This document shows, piece after piece, positions 1-11,700 of a stretch of 64,000 nucleotides of DNA. Source of the stretch: Megalonaias nervosa (taxonomy: Eukaryota > Mollusca > Bivalvia > Unionida > Unionidae). The DNA is taken from assembly GCA_016617855.1 (NCBI GenBank), contig JAECUM010009811.1, positions 62,001 to 126,000 on the forward strand. Direction: 5' to 3'. Position 1 is the stretch's first letter, and each line of letters opens with the position of its first letter. A model generated the notes under the pieces. The model had not been told where the DNA came from and did no database searches. It saw only the letters and a list, made by a program, of their open reading frames with translations. Made by a program: the position numbers and the translations under genes.

Positions 1-1185
1 AAAAAGTTGGACTGACAAAAGTGCGGTGACAAGCAGAGCAATACACTCGTTGTTGTCCTTCGTCAAGACAGGGTTTAGAGGCTAAACATCCCTCACATTT
101 CGATCCGCAATGCTTGTGTTGCTCTCGATTGTTATAGCCATAGTCACATTTCTCACAGTAATAACTGTATCCTAGGAGTCTGGTGATACTGGTAATGGCA
201 TCGAAATGTTCATCGTGATGATAGACGTGAATGTATTTTCCGTCTTTGAAATCTTTGCCTCGAAACAACAGAGGTCCGCGCACTTCTTGAGGGTGCAATT
301 TCAAGTGTAGCGTGGAGCCAAGACGTCTTGCAATTTTTGCATTTCAGGAATGCCACAGGATGTGTCTTTGGATATCTCCGCTTGCTGTAACAGGAATTCT
401 GCTTCTCTTCGTTGTTTGGCTCGGTTTGTTTGTCGAATAGTTTTCCAGGCTCTTTTCCATTCTGCCGCGTCGTTCTTGTCGGGATACGTTCGGCCCACCA
501 CGATGGCACGGGCTAAACACATCTCGTCTTGAGGATTGTTAATTTGAACGAGGCTGAGCTTGATGCTGTGAAGGTTGTCCATCAATAATACCTTTTTGAG
601 CTGTCCGGTCCCTTGGGGAAGAGACACGTGGGTCATGAACAGTGTCGCTTTTCCATCGGTGATGTGAAACTTGTCGTTGGATTGCTGTATGTGTTGAATC
701 TTGCCCATGACTTTGGAAGGTGTCAATTCTGCTGGGCTGCAAAACTCGATCCAGACGGGGGATTTCAAGCTGTCGTGATGAATGGAAAGTCTCAAGCGAT
801 CGTCTTTTTTGGCTTCACATTGCCGTTTCAGTGTGGTTAACAAAGATTCCCACACATCGGTGATGAACCCTTCTTCTTTTTCCAGCGGTACGTCTGACTT
901 GAAATCTTTAAACTTCACTGTGTACGTGTAGGCCGTGGTTCTAAATTTTCTAGAGGAGCGTTTGTCCGTCTCTCGGACGTGATAATACTTTTCAGGGTTT
1001 ATTGGTGGTGGTGAACTTTGGTTGAATGTAGAATCTCTGGGTCTGGATTCTGGTTCACTCATGTCATCTTCAAAATCACTGGCATGAATTTGAGCCAAGA
1101 CTTCAGCTACTGTGCGAGGCGATAAGTCAAGTTTCTGCCTCTTACTTTGTACTCCTTTCTTTACGAAATGATGTGATCGTTTCAT
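1..1185 (-). pseudogene. Family-B DNA polymerase, N-terminal part (old virus-like element, copy A), frameshifted and cut by window edge
   Basis: The minus frame starts at an ATG at 1183-1185 and stays open for 294 codons to a TGA at 301-303. Coding similarity continues to base 1 in another frame, so a one-base shift lies near 301-312. The downstream part has a Cys/His-rich zinc-binding block (YYCEKC, then an H-C-C-C cluster, at about 20-160). This block, preceded by a basic region and a GKYIHV/DEHFDAI stretch, is what I associate with the N-terminal region of protein-primed type PolB genes in adintovirus/Polinton-like elements. The exonuclease and palm domains would lie beyond the window. A homologous copy sits at 59.1-62.7 kb, where the corresponding junction is read through. 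A TATA box lies about 50 bp upstream. The family call rests on recognised patterns only; other virus-like PolB lineages are possible. Confidence 0.62.
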
Positions 1186-1318
1186 CTTGACTGCAAAAAG
1201 TCAAATGACTACATTTGAAACGCCATGGACCCTATATATTCATGTCAGACCAGTATATATATATAGGGCCAGTGCCTTCCCTTTCAGTATTCATTTCACT
1301 CTCAAGCCGACCAACACG
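1186..1318. promoter_or_regulatory. Compact bidirectional promoter with two TATA boxes
   Basis: The gap between the divergent polymerase gene (ATG at 1185, minus) and zinc-knuckle gene (ATG at 1319, plus) has a TATATAT at about 1233-1239 for the minus gene and a longer TA run at 1254-1265 for the plus gene. Each lies about 50-60 bp before its start codon. Function is inferred from spacing. Confidence 0.55.
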
Positions 1319-1669
1319 ATGGAAGAGCCCACACAGATCGAATTTCTGATTAGAGCTTTGCGAAGTGTCATACGAAAGTTTTCTTTAGACAAACCGACTG
1401 ACTACTACCCCTCCTTTCGAGATAAAAGTCAAGATACTTGCTATATCTGTCAGAAGAAAGGGCATTGGGCTACAGAATGTCCAGACCGTCAAAAAAGCAA
1501 GAACAGTGTCAAAAGAGACAAAAGTCAGGATACCTGTTATCATTGGCAAGAGAGAGGACATTGGTCTTCAGACTGCCCTAAGAAACAACAGGAGCAGGAG
1601 AAAGAAGAAGAGGTGCCCTCGGCAAAGGACGAACCCCGATACATTCAGAATGATAAGAAAAGAAGATGA
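1319..1669 (+). CDS. Small CCHC zinc-knuckle protein
   Basis: 116-aa ORF. The ATG at 1319 is chosen because a TATA box lies about 55 bp upstream; upstream in-frame sequence lacks an ATG. One intact zinc knuckle is visible, C41-x2-C44-x4-H49-x4-C54 (CYICQKKGHWATEC). The second repeat unit has C73, H81 and C86 but Trp at the position of the second cysteine, so it is probably not a normal metal site. Both knuckles follow a DKSQDT motif, so the second arose by duplication. The C-terminus is acidic then lysine-rich. CCHC knuckles bind single-stranded nucleic acid, so a role in genome or RNA binding of the old virus-like element is likely. It is divergent from the polymerase gene. Confidence 0.55.
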   Translation: MEEPTQIEFLIRALRSVIRKFSLDKPTDYYPSFRDKSQDTCYICQKKGHWATECPDRQKSKNSVKRDKSQDTCYHWQERGHWSSDCPKKQQEQEKEEEVPSAKDEPRYIQNDKKRR

Positions 1670-2026
1670 GAAAAAAGTGAGGAAGAAGAGGAGGGAAAAC
1701 CAGTGAAAGTCAAGAAATTCAGAAAACAGAGAGTGAACGAAAAAAGACACAGAAGAAGTCTATGAACTTTTTTAAAGTGTTGTGTTGTGACATTGGATTG
1801 TAAAATTTGTACCAGAATAGATCAGACAGAAAAACGTAAGTGTCTCCTAGTTTTGATTTTTTAGAATAAGGGCCTACACTCACGCACTCACACACGTACG
1901 TCATAGGGTTAAATAAGAGATTTTGAGTTGTAATTGACTGAGGCAAAATGAATACTATCTCTTTTCGAAAGAAATGAGTGGCCCTGAAAAGGACCGTTGA
2001 GTGTTGTTTTTTTAATAAAAACAAAC

Positions 2027-2632
2027 TCAGGAACCAGAAGCAATCAGCTTTAACTGCCTTAAGCCTTTGCCACGGCCAAGGTCAACTTCTGGACCTGCTC
2101 CCGTCGATGATTGGGTAGAAATCTCTAGGGTTGGTATCTCAGGCGTAGTAACCGGGTTGGGCTGCTTGGCTCGGGAAGGTCTTTTTCTGTTGGGTCTTAA
2201 TAATTAAGTCTGATACATTTGTTTGAGACTCCTTAACTCTGCCAAAATGTCTAAGAGGACCGTCACCGTTTGACTTTCACTGTTCTCCTTCTCTCCTAGA
2301 CCTTGTTTCTTCTCTACTGCTTCTTCTTCCTGTCGCTTCCTTCTTGCCTCTTCTTCTCGCTGTTGCTGTTGAAGGAGAAAAGCTCGTTCTACTTCTGTTT
2401 GCTATTGTAAAAATTTCTCCAATTCTTCTTTCTGTCTCTGTTTAAAATCGTCGACGTGTGGTAAAGAAGGAGAAGGTGGCGAAGGTGCTGGTACCGGAAC
2501 AAATTCTTGCGAAGAAGAGAGAAAATCTACTTAATCCCAATTAATATCGACCTCTTCTGGAAGTAGCCCTGTGTTGACTTGGTAACCGCCGCTATACCAC
2601 CGCTTCTCGTCTCCACGGCCGGTGCACCCCAT
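2027..2632 (-). pseudogene. Coiled-coil protein gene with three in-frame stops (old element, copy A)
   Basis: From ATG 2630-2632 a single frame runs 201 codons to TGA 2027-2029 with no frameshift, interrupted by TAA (2531-2533), TAG (2402-2404) and TAA (2204-2206). The reading is protein-like throughout: a Pro-rich segment, then a Gln/Glu/Arg coiled coil (QQQQREEEARRKRQEEE), then a Leu-rich helix (LDILAELRSLKQMY) and a basic tail. Alternation of charged and leucine residues and the upstream TATA box support a former gene. No family recognised. A similar basic coiled coil lies upstream of the polymerase in copy B (62.95-63.3 kb). Confidence 0.5.
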
Positions 2633-2889
2633 TTCATTGTCTTCTTAATTTCCGTCATGTTTCAAAAAACAATGTCTCATCGATTCACTGCGCACAGACG
2701 CTAGCGCACCTATATATTGAATGTGACGTCACAGGTAGCTCTCTTCGGATTGGAAGACAGACTCCGCGAAGTGACTGAATTTTGTATCGCGTATTGGGAT
2801 TGGTGAACAATCTCAATCCGTTTCGATCCGGTCTTCCACTATAAATAAACGCGGTTCACTTCATTTCTTTCACCTGTTCTCGTTACAAG
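2633..2889. promoter_or_regulatory. Divergent promoter region with two TATA boxes
   Basis: TATATAT at 2711-2717 stands about 80 bp ahead of the coiled-coil gene start at 2632 (minus), and about 50 bp ahead of a nearby ATG at 2660. TATAAATAA at 2840-2848 stands about 45 bp before the ATG at 2890 (plus). A TGACGTCA-type CRE-like palindrome lies at about 2725-2732. The same TATA-to-ATG spacing is seen at 1186-1318. Confidence 0.45.
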
Positions 2890-3123
2890 ATGTGGACAAA
2901 CGTTGAATCCTCTACTCTCGTATCGTCGATGCTGTTCCGTACGGACTTACCAATGTATGTTAAACCAGCATGGACCATCGTCCGGATCACCGATACGACT
3001 GTTTGGAAAAGAGGATGCTATGTGGAGAGACAGGGCTGTCTGAAGCGAGTCCTCATCTACGGTCCAGAGGTTAGACAAAGTTTGAGAAAGAGAAGAAGAT
3101 TAGTGAGATGTCCTCTATGTTAA
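2890..3123 (+). CDS. Small basic protein of unknown function (old element)
   Basis: 77-aa ORF with ATG at 2890 and stop TAA at 3121-3123, driven by a well placed TATAAATAA about 45 bp upstream. The protein ends in an Arg/Lys-rich patch (LRKRRRLVRC) and has several cysteines (GCYVERQGC, CPLC), but no pattern I recognise. Promoter and compact arrangement suggest it belongs to the same virus-like element as its left neighbours. It may be the first exon or an accessory ORF. Confidence 0.4.
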   Translation: MWTNVESSTLVSSMLFRTDLPMYVKPAWTIVRITDTTVWKRGCYVERQGCLKRVLIYGPEVRQSLRKRRRLVRCPLC

Positions 3124-3176
3124 CGAAATGGTCTTAACATAAAAACCAACGGCCCTTTTCAGAGCCACTTCATATG

Positions 3177-3334
3177 CCTAAAAAAGATTTATTCTTTCTT
3201 GCCTAAATTTTTTTTAATTGATTGTATAATTTATGTGTAATGGGTCACTCCATTGCCTCAAAAAGATTTACTCTCTGTTGCCTACAACTTTTTTTAATCG
3301 ATTGTATAATTTAGGTATGATAGATTGATGTTCA
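3177..3334. repeat. Tandem duplication, ~79-bp unit, two copies
   Basis: Two diverged copies starting at 3177 and 3256 share the core CCT(A/C)AAAAAGATTTA, then TTGCCTA and GATTGTATAATTTA. They lie just 3' of the 77-aa ORF; there is no coding signal. Confidence 0.7.
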
Positions 3335-3504
3335 TCAATCTATAGTTGTGTTGTATATGTCTCTGTCTCTAACCATGTTTTTATGTCTTTGTCTCTATAT
3401 TGTATTTGTCTCTGCCTAAGGTAGAAGGCGTATTCAGGTCAGCCACTTGCAACATTGTTGCCAGTACCGTGACGTCACCCTACCTGTTCCGATCCTATTG
3501 TCCC

Positions 3505-3632
3505 TATACAAAATCTTGAGGCCATAGTGCCGGGACCTGTTTTTAACATTACGGTCTACGTGATACTATAAATTTTGAGGTTATAGTGCCGAGACCTGTT
3601 TTTAACATTACGGTCTACATAAGGCTATATCG
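3505..3632. repeat. Tandem duplication, ~60-bp unit, two copies
   Basis: The block ATAGTGCCG(G/A)GACCTG followed by TTTTTAACATTACGGTCTAC occurs twice about 60 bp apart. It may mark the end of the old element, because no virus-like coding signal is seen between here and 39.7 kb. Confidence 0.7.
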
Positions 3633-4204
3633 CCCCCATATACTACTGGCGTGATTACAATTCAGACCCGAATGACACCTTTCGAAATCGTAAGGGTAAT
3701 TTAGTAATCTCCTGGAAGGATTGCAGATCAATAGAGTTTACTCATAGAAAAAAGTCACTCGTAATCTGGCGGCAGAACTTAGAGGTAGATTTTAAGCAAA
3801 GACAAAGCTTCGAAAAGGTCAGTAAGTTATTTGCTCGATTTTGCAGAATATTACGGCATCATAATTGAAATTATTTGCAGTATGTACACCTAATTACTAG
3901 GATCGTTTAGTATGTAGAATTACCTTTGTAGTGTTTCATTTGCATGCGTATTTGAGAAATGGGCTTGAGCCTTACGTAGAGAATTATTAGATGCGAGGCG
4001 GAATTATGTAGATTGTTAGCTTGTGGTCAGAATTAATTTTGTAATTCGCAATTGGGTTACTTCGTAGTAAACCGGTGCATTTATTAATGCATTATGTTAG
4101 AATTTACACATGCTTGAATTGTGAATTTGGAAACATGGTTGAAGTATGTAAGATTAGTTACTATGGACGTATGTATATATCAGAGCATGGATATTTCACA
4201 TAGT
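3633..4204. other. Non-coding stretch
   Basis: AT-rich, no convincing ORF, RNA or repeat structure seen. Confidence 0.5.
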
Positions 4205-5028
4205 CAGTACGTAACCTCGGTGTTACTCTTGACAGTACTCTCTCATTGCACCAACATGTCGTGAACATATGCAAGGCTGCATATCTTGAGCTGAGACGCA
4301 TCAGCTCCATTCGCAAGTATCTTTCAGCTGATGCCACTAAGGCACTTGTGTGTTCCTTAGTACTTTCAAGACTGGACTATTGTAACTCAATTCTGTCTGG
4401 TTCGTCTCAATATCTACTCCAGAAACTTCAAAAAGTTCAAAACACAGCTTCTCGGATCATCCTTAGAGTACCATGATCAGAGCACGCCTCTCCCGTGCTC
4501 TGCACCCTACACTGGCTATCCATACGATCCAAAATTAAACACAAAATTTGTTCTCTGTGCTACGTTTCACTGACGGGCTCCAGTCCAACATACCTATCTG
4601 ACCTCACCCATGTGTACACACCTGCAAGATACTTACGCTCCTCTTCTGACACTCGTATTCTCATTATTCCCACTATGAAAATGAAATCATATGGACAACG
4701 CTCTTTTGCATACCAGGGCCCAGCAACGTGGAACGAATTGCCCACTGCACTTAGACACAAAGACACAGCGATCTCATTCAAGAGCGCTCTTAAAACTCAC
4801 CTATTTCAACTGCAAGAACAGACTTAAAGACCTAATAATGTATCCTTACCTTAAATATTCACAGCATGTTTTCTGTTTCTAATTTCGTGGTGTTTGTTTT
4901 TATTTTTGTAATCATATCACTATATGTGTTTTTCTTTTAAGTGTTGTCAAATGTTGTAAAGCGCTTAGAGCTTCTAAAGATTAGGCGCTATACAAAGTCC
5001 TCATTATTATTATTATTATTATTATTAT
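4205..5028 (+). mobile_element. 5'-truncated LINE 3' end (CR1/L2/Jockey-type), copy 1
   Basis: Contains the last part of a non-LTR reverse-transcriptase ORF: the C-terminal region with SRLDYCNS, LQKVQNTA, LHWLSIRSKIK and a terminal GPATWNELP...FKSALKTHLF block is typical of CR1/L2-like elements. The frame is broken by a TGA at 4474-4476, where the second copy (25.4-26.0 kb) has an arginine codon. The ORF stop at about 4825 is followed by a short 3' UTR, a GCGCTTAGAGC...AGGCGCTATACAAA motif and an ATT microsatellite tail (about 4998-5028), as expected for target-primed integration. Truncated at its 5' end at about 4205, so not mobile. Confidence 0.8.
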
Positions 5029-5459
5029 TTGAATATTTGCGTACTTATAGGAGTTGTGAGATAAAGAAATGCGTCTGATTATTGTGATATTGTTTAGTAT
5101 AACGGGATTAGGAATATGTACTAATGTGACGGAATTTATTGATGTATGCATAAGAAGTAATTGATACCGTGCTGCATTATGATGTTTGTTTTACCATACA
5201 AGTGCATATGGGTATCTTGATGTGAATGAATGCGTGACCGAAGAAATTTAATAACCGTTATCTGATGATAGGCTGTGTGTAGTGTGAGATGAAAGGACTA
5301 AGGAAAAAGATTGTACCGTCCTTGTGTTTTCACAGGAAGCTTTTTAGGGGACAGAGAACTTCCAGTTCTATTGGGTCCCAAGTCTTCAAGAGTTGGAGAC
5401 GGAATTGAGACTGTAGCCGAGACAGTCGAAGTCGACAGAAGTGTAGTCGTGGGGGAGAA
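5029..5459. other. Non-coding stretch
   Basis: An open plus frame at 5311-5523 has no ATG near its start and runs into the GAGGAG minisatellite. I see no gene here. Confidence 0.4.
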
Positions 5460-5585
5460 AGTGGAGGAGGAGGAGGAGGAGAAGGAGTCTAGAGAAAGTC
5501 GAGGAGGAGGAGAAGGAGTCTAGAGAAAGTCGAGGAGGAGGAGAAGGAGTCTAGAGAAAGTCGAGGAGGATGAGGAGAATGAATT
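5460..5585. repeat. Purine-rich minisatellite, ~31-bp unit
   Basis: About three to four copies of a unit with GAGGAGGAG, AAGGAGTC and TAGAGAAAGTC in tandem. Confidence 0.8.
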
Positions 5586-6307
5586 TGGAGAAAGGTCGGG
5601 TGAAAGAGGTGAAGAAATTGAGAGAAATGTGAGCAATGATATAACAGATGAGTAGAAATACAAGGACAGGTGGAATCAATCTCACACTGCTAATCAAGCG
5701 ATGCAGCAGGCTTATTAAAGGGTCGAACGGAAGGAGTGTAATAGAGAATTAAAGTCATTTGATTATTGAATTGTTATTAAATTGTTATTCATTGAATTTC
5801 AACCTTTTTTGTATATTTAACCCTCTAACCGTCGGCATTGCTGACTGGGGGCTCGGAGCTTTACATCTAGTTTTCACTAAATTTAACTTCCAACAAAATA
5901 GAGCATGGATGGGACTTCTATAATAGTTTAAATCAAATATTGGGAGCACCCCACCCCAACCATATACTTCGTCACAGAAGGTATAACAATTACGCAGTCG
6001 AATATGGATATTTCTTGCATTAAATTTTAATTATATGCTATTTCGATACACCCATACAATTTCCTGTCACAAAGAATTACCACAAACCAAAATGAGTACA
6101 TGTGGAAAGAATCTGTACACAATATAAATGACGTAAATCCAATAGAATTTTCAGTCTGTAGATGTGAAGATTTTGAAGATACAGTTTTCGTTGAATTTTC
6201 ATTGGACATCTTGTGGTATTGAAAATATACTACATTAATAAATCATAAAATCGTGCAACAGAGAAAAACTGATAGCAGAAATGGAAAAACGAAATACAAA
6301 TTACCAA
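5586..6307. other. Non-coding stretch
   Basis: AT-rich, no supported gene. Confidence 0.5.
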
Positions 6308-6465
6308 AGATGTAAAGAGCATGTGTACACGTACGGGAGGACTCCAGTCCAGACTTAATAGATGTAAAGAGCATGTGTATACGTACAGGAGGACTCCAAT
6401 CCAGACTTAATAGATGTAAAGAGCATGTGTACACGTACAGGAGGACTCCAGTCCAGACTTAATAG
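6308..6465. repeat. Minisatellite, 52-bp unit, three copies
   Basis: Units begin at 6308, 6360 and 6412 with AGATGTAAAGAGCATGTGTA and differ at only a few positions. Confidence 0.9.
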
Positions 6466-6640
6466 ACACTAGTCTTAAAATAACGGGATATTGTTTACAT
6501 GTATAAAATAATAACATCTTACCCTTTTATCTAAGTTTATATAATGGTAAAAGTTAATCCATATGTATCAATAATACAACAACTTAGCGATGAATGCATT
6601 GGACACCCAGCATAAAATATGAATTATATTATTTTTACGA

Positions 6641-6673
<33 letters not shown>

Positions 6674-7145
6674 CCAAAATTAATATCACGACTCAGGATG
6701 AGAAGTTTATTTTATTATAATGTTTTTCGAGATTACGCTATATTCCAGGTACCATGACTGAATTTATTTCGAGGCCGTTACGGCCTGTACACATTTAAAC
6801 ATTTATAAAATCATCCAGATTTAAACAGGGCGACTTGATACGTCCCGTAAACAAGACACGTAATTCCGCCTACAGGTTGAGTTAGTTGCTATTGTTGTAG
6901 ATCGGAAATGGCAGTACGAAAGGAAATTCGGTACTGATGGCCACGAATTTAAAGTTCTCACATTAATGATTATATCTTATATCTATCTGGGGTTTTAAAA
7001 CTGCATTAAACTTACATTGGCCAACACTTGTCCTGTCAGTTTCCAATACTTTGTATTTGATAAAATACATGCAAGATTCAGCTTCTAACGAGTTTTACAA
7101 CTGAATGTGTGCTCTACAGTTTGTAGTTACTCGCCCTCTTCCCTC

Positions 7146-7185
<40 letters not shown>

Positions 7186-7285
7186 TTTGTTAAGTTTATG
7201 CAGAGATCAGAAGAAAATCTTATTCAACTCTGTCAATTTTAGAAATATGTGTTTGAGTGGTGTCGATATTAACCAAGCACTGCTC

Positions 7286-7319
<34 letters not shown>

Positions 7320-8548
7320 CTAGCTGATATAACACGTGGTATGGGATAAAAGAACGAAATCTACAGCTCTCGATCTAATTGCATCTAAGTTTCTAATTAA
7401 TTTCTGCAATGCTTCAAGTTATATTGAAAGATGACTTGTAATTAACCTCATTTCTATTGAAATTGATCTTGAAAAAGAAAAGTCGTTTCTTTTCAGAGTC
7501 ATCAATATTCATTTGTAAAAACTGTTGAAGTTTTAACAGTGAACAACAACCAAAATATATTTTTGCTTACAGACAGTAGTGTAGTGAAACACATACAATC
7601 AAGAAAATGCAGTACTAAACTCGTCTCTCACCGCTACATATAGCATGAGTTTGATTAATTTGTTTAAATGTCGATAGGTTCACCATCAAACGTGTACTGG
7701 AAAAGTTGCAAAACGAATTATTGAATGTTCACTTATAGTCACCTCACAAATGCCCACCACATATAGCACAAAGGCTTTTGTGTGAAACAACTATCAATAC
7801 TGTAACCACAAACGTAAAATGAATGTAACTGTGCTAAAATTCTTTAGCTATATTGAACTAAGAAATAGCACAGCGTATACCAGCAAACACGTCTCAAATG
7901 AAACAAAATACATTATTAGCACAATTCAAAATGCAACACTGAACTCAGCTATTACTTTTTCCTACAAAATGCTGTTTAAAAGCTAAAGGGGTTTACAACT
8001 CGCCCATGATTAAGCATGGAATTAAAGATGTTACGCTAGTTAATTCACTTCTATTAGCCAGTTTACAGTTGAGAGCAAATGAATCTTTGCCTGACAAAAT
8101 TTGTACCCAAGAATGAGTGCTTTTGGTCTAATGGACTGCATTTCTGGAAAAGCAGGACAAAAAAGTCTTAAAATAAAAAATATAACAGTTAAACTTGCAT
8201 CATCTGAGGAGTTCGCAAAAGTAGTCATCAATCAATTTGAACGTCTCAGCTGCCTTTTTATAAATGAGCAAAACGACACCAAGTGCTTCTGGCTTATAGC
8301 ATACACTGCAAATTATATCCTATAATGATAGCAATTTTTGACTGCCAAAGATTAAGGAAACTGAAAATGATAGTCGGAGGAATCGAACAGTATAAAGGTG
8401 ATAGACAGAAATACAACATAGCATATTAAGTTCTACGCTTAGCACGGGTTTGCATGGCGGAGACCGCATAACTCTTTGATGGGAGCACCATTCAACTCAT
8501 CCTTAAAAGGTCTAGGAATGTTCTTATTCACTCTGGATACCAAAAAGT
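6466..8548. other. Non-coding stretch with microsatellites
   Basis: Contains (AAT)n at about 6644-6672 and two (CA)n tracts at about 7148-7183 and 7288-7318. The two CA tracts have similar CTCCCTCACACA left edges. Otherwise no supported gene. Confidence 0.6.
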
Positions 8549-8745
8549 TGTCCCTTTGACAGTCACTAGTGTCCCTTTGATAGTCACTAGTGTCCCTTTG
8601 ACAGTCACTAGTGTCCCTTTGATAGTCACTACTGTCCCCTTGATAGTCACTAGTGTCCCTTTGACAGTCACTGGTGTCCCTTTAATAGTCACTAGTGTCC
8701 CTTTGATAGTCACTAGTGTCCCTTTGACAGTCATTAGTGTCATAA
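8549..8745. repeat. Minisatellite, 21-bp unit, about nine copies
   Basis: Unit GTCCCTTTGA(C/T)AGTCACTAG in tandem. Because 21 is a multiple of three, both strands stay open (VPLIVTS-type heptads on plus), so the apparent ORFs here are repeat artefacts. Confidence 0.9.
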
Positions 8746-11700
8746 ATGTTCTCCTTTATGTCACTGTGATGGTTTTCTGTCTCAACATGAGGATTTAGTA
8801 CTACTAAGGAGTAGTCTCATTGTATCATTACATTTGTTCTTCAACTTGATGCAAAACTCAAACTTGTGTAGTTATATAATTCTAAAATTGTAAATCCATG
8901 ATAAACTGGTTTTCATAATTTGGTTTCTTGTATTTCTGTCTAATACTAGGGCATCTTCAATAAGCGTTCTCCTTGCAAATGATAAAACCTATTGATATTT
9001 GAAAAATTATTTTCATCTCCACATATGTTAATTCTGCTATTTTCATCATATTTTCCAAAAGGTCAACAAATACAGCGCAATTCATTATTTTGAAAAAGTC
9101 TAACTTGACATCATTGTTAGCTTCTTGTATCAAATTTGTATTCAGTTTAATGTAGGGATTTAACAATGTTTGTTGTTCAAACAGCACAACTCGGCTTATT
9201 GTTTTCATTTATAAATCTATTTTTATTTCAATCTTGAAGCTTCTTTGTTGTTTGTTTTTTCAAAGTACGTCACAGTTTTGGTACAGTTGCTTTTGTATCC
9301 CAGTAATCATTTATCAACTTCAACTGCAACTATGATAAATCATTTTAGTCCAGAATTAATTTATCTGGAGTTAATGGGTAATCTAGGAAAGAGGCATGCA
9401 AATTGCAACGAAATCTCCAAACTTTATCTCTACAATTTAATCAATATCAAAATTGTGTTATATTTCGAGCACATTTTCTTCTATGCATTTAATTTAGTCA
9501 TTAATTTCCTATCTAAGGTTTGTTTGTTTCTTTGCCTTTTGTGTTTTCTTGTTAGAGACAGGTATTGAGACATCCCCACCTAAAGATGTTATAAGTATTG
9601 TGATACATAATCAACGACCTCGACCACCACAAAGGTCTGTATTCAAAGATTTACAAAATGAAACTCAGAGTCTTTTTGTTATGATTCTGTTCGAAGAAAT
9701 ATTCAAAGAGGTTTAAATTTGTGTTACTTTTATGTTTCGTTGTCCACATATCAATTATCAAAGTATTCATTTTGATTAATTTAACTGGAAATATTTTGAT
9801 ATATTCCACTGCCACTTAGTTTTAGAAAAACAGTTCATCCTTTTAGTCACTATAAAACCTGTAACATTTTAACCTTTCACCTTCGAAATACATTTAGTCA
9901 AAAGCTACAAGGCCTCATGACTGAATGCTTGGGGCTTGCCGATTCCTGTATTTCCACAGCAAATTAAGGAAAAGCTATCCTCTTCCGTCTTGCTGGTTTT
10001 TAGTTTTCCAATATGAAGTACCTTGCACCCATTCACTGGTGTCAGTTGGTATAGGACAGACCTTTCCTTCTGGCCATTAGAAAGCTCAGAGACTTCACAT
10101 ATATTATATTAGTAGGTGGCCACTCCAATTAATATAGTCAGTGCTTCCAAATAGCTAGTTTGATATGCCCCTGGTTTATATATAAACACTACCTGTTCCA
10201 ACGATAATGTTCATGATGTACTGAACTTTGCACATATTGTACTTAAGCTCTAAATGTAATCGAGGAAACCAACTCTTAAAAGAATGATCAACAACACTAC
10301 CGATTTGTTTCCCTTTGGACATGATTGCACACAGATAGGTATAGAAAAGTTTTCATTTATAAAATAAAACCTCCGTGACTGACTGACCTAGTCCTTTTTA
10401 AAATAGTAGGTACATATAATTGGTTCTGTTCGATAGGGTTTTGTAGCCTGTCCTTAAATTAACATGTACTGAAGATAAAATACGGCAAAGCCCCTATTGT
10501 GGTTGTAATTAACTGTTCATTTATTAAGTTACTAATTAATCTAACTATCTATGCTGAACAACTGAAGAAAGTTCTTATTGCCTCTCAACTGAAAAATCCC
10601 TATATGCACTAATAAAACTTTAAATATTTTCAAAATCAGAAGGAAGATCTGAATTGGAAGTTATTTTTATCATCCTTACTGTCTCACTGAATTCTATTGT
10701 CTGGTTTTAACAGCAATTTTAATACATTATTGGCTATATCATGCAGAGGAAATGGGAGCAAATTTTCGTTCCTAATAAGACACTGAAACATTTGGCCTGG
10801 GCTGGACTGGGCCGGTTTTTAATCTGTGACACTTGGATTATGGGTACAAGGAGTACAATTGAGCTAGCACGCCTCCTGTACATTATCAAGTTTTCTAATC
10901 ATTTTTCACCATGTTTTTTCTTGCATATGTATCAATGAGTATTAAGTCAAATAAAATATTGAAAAGTCAAAATAGAGTTTTTTAAAGTTTCTTTCTTAGC
11001 CGTGTCTTGCTTATACTGAAATACTGTGAATCACTTTGAATTACAGGGGTTCTAATTTCTATGGTTTTCTTGGTCAAGCTAGAGCACGTATTTATTTTAA
11101 TACCAGTGGTATCTATAGCACCGGAAAGTAGCTATTTATCTATACATTAAATGAAACTTTAATGCAAGATGAAGAACAACGGAAATTAATTTATCACAAT
11201 TTAATTTGCATGCAATATTTCATTAACTTCAAAGTCCCACACTAATGCAATAACTTAGATGATATAGTAATACATGCAAAATTACAGTTTGTGTCCTTTA
11301 TTTCACAAGCACATTTATATAAATTTATAATAACGAATGCTCATTAGAACTTCATGCAATACAATGAAATTACACAAGCATCTGACAAATGTAAAAGCAT
11401 TCAAGAAAATAAAAATATAAATCACTGCTTGTGCCTTTTTTCAGCACACATCTTTTCTTCGAACATTAGTTGTTGCCATTTATTCATGGAATTGTCACTA
11501 AGGACACCCTTCCATACAGAATATATTGATTAATATGAAAGCAATTGTTTTATCTTATTAACATACTATATATATATACATACATATATGTCACAAATAC
11601 CATTAGTTATTCCACTGAGCAGATGGAACACATGAGCACCTTTTTATTGCCAATTTTGTTTCATATGTATGACTTCTTTCTAAATAAACAATCAGAAGTT

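Noticed and set aside
1187..1318. N-terminal extension of the zinc-knuckle protein
   Set aside because: Begins at TTG and translates the promoter TATA tract; the ATG at 1319 is better.
8528..8798. Open frames on both strands with heptad repeats
   Set aside because: Produced by a 21-bp minisatellite that is a multiple of three.
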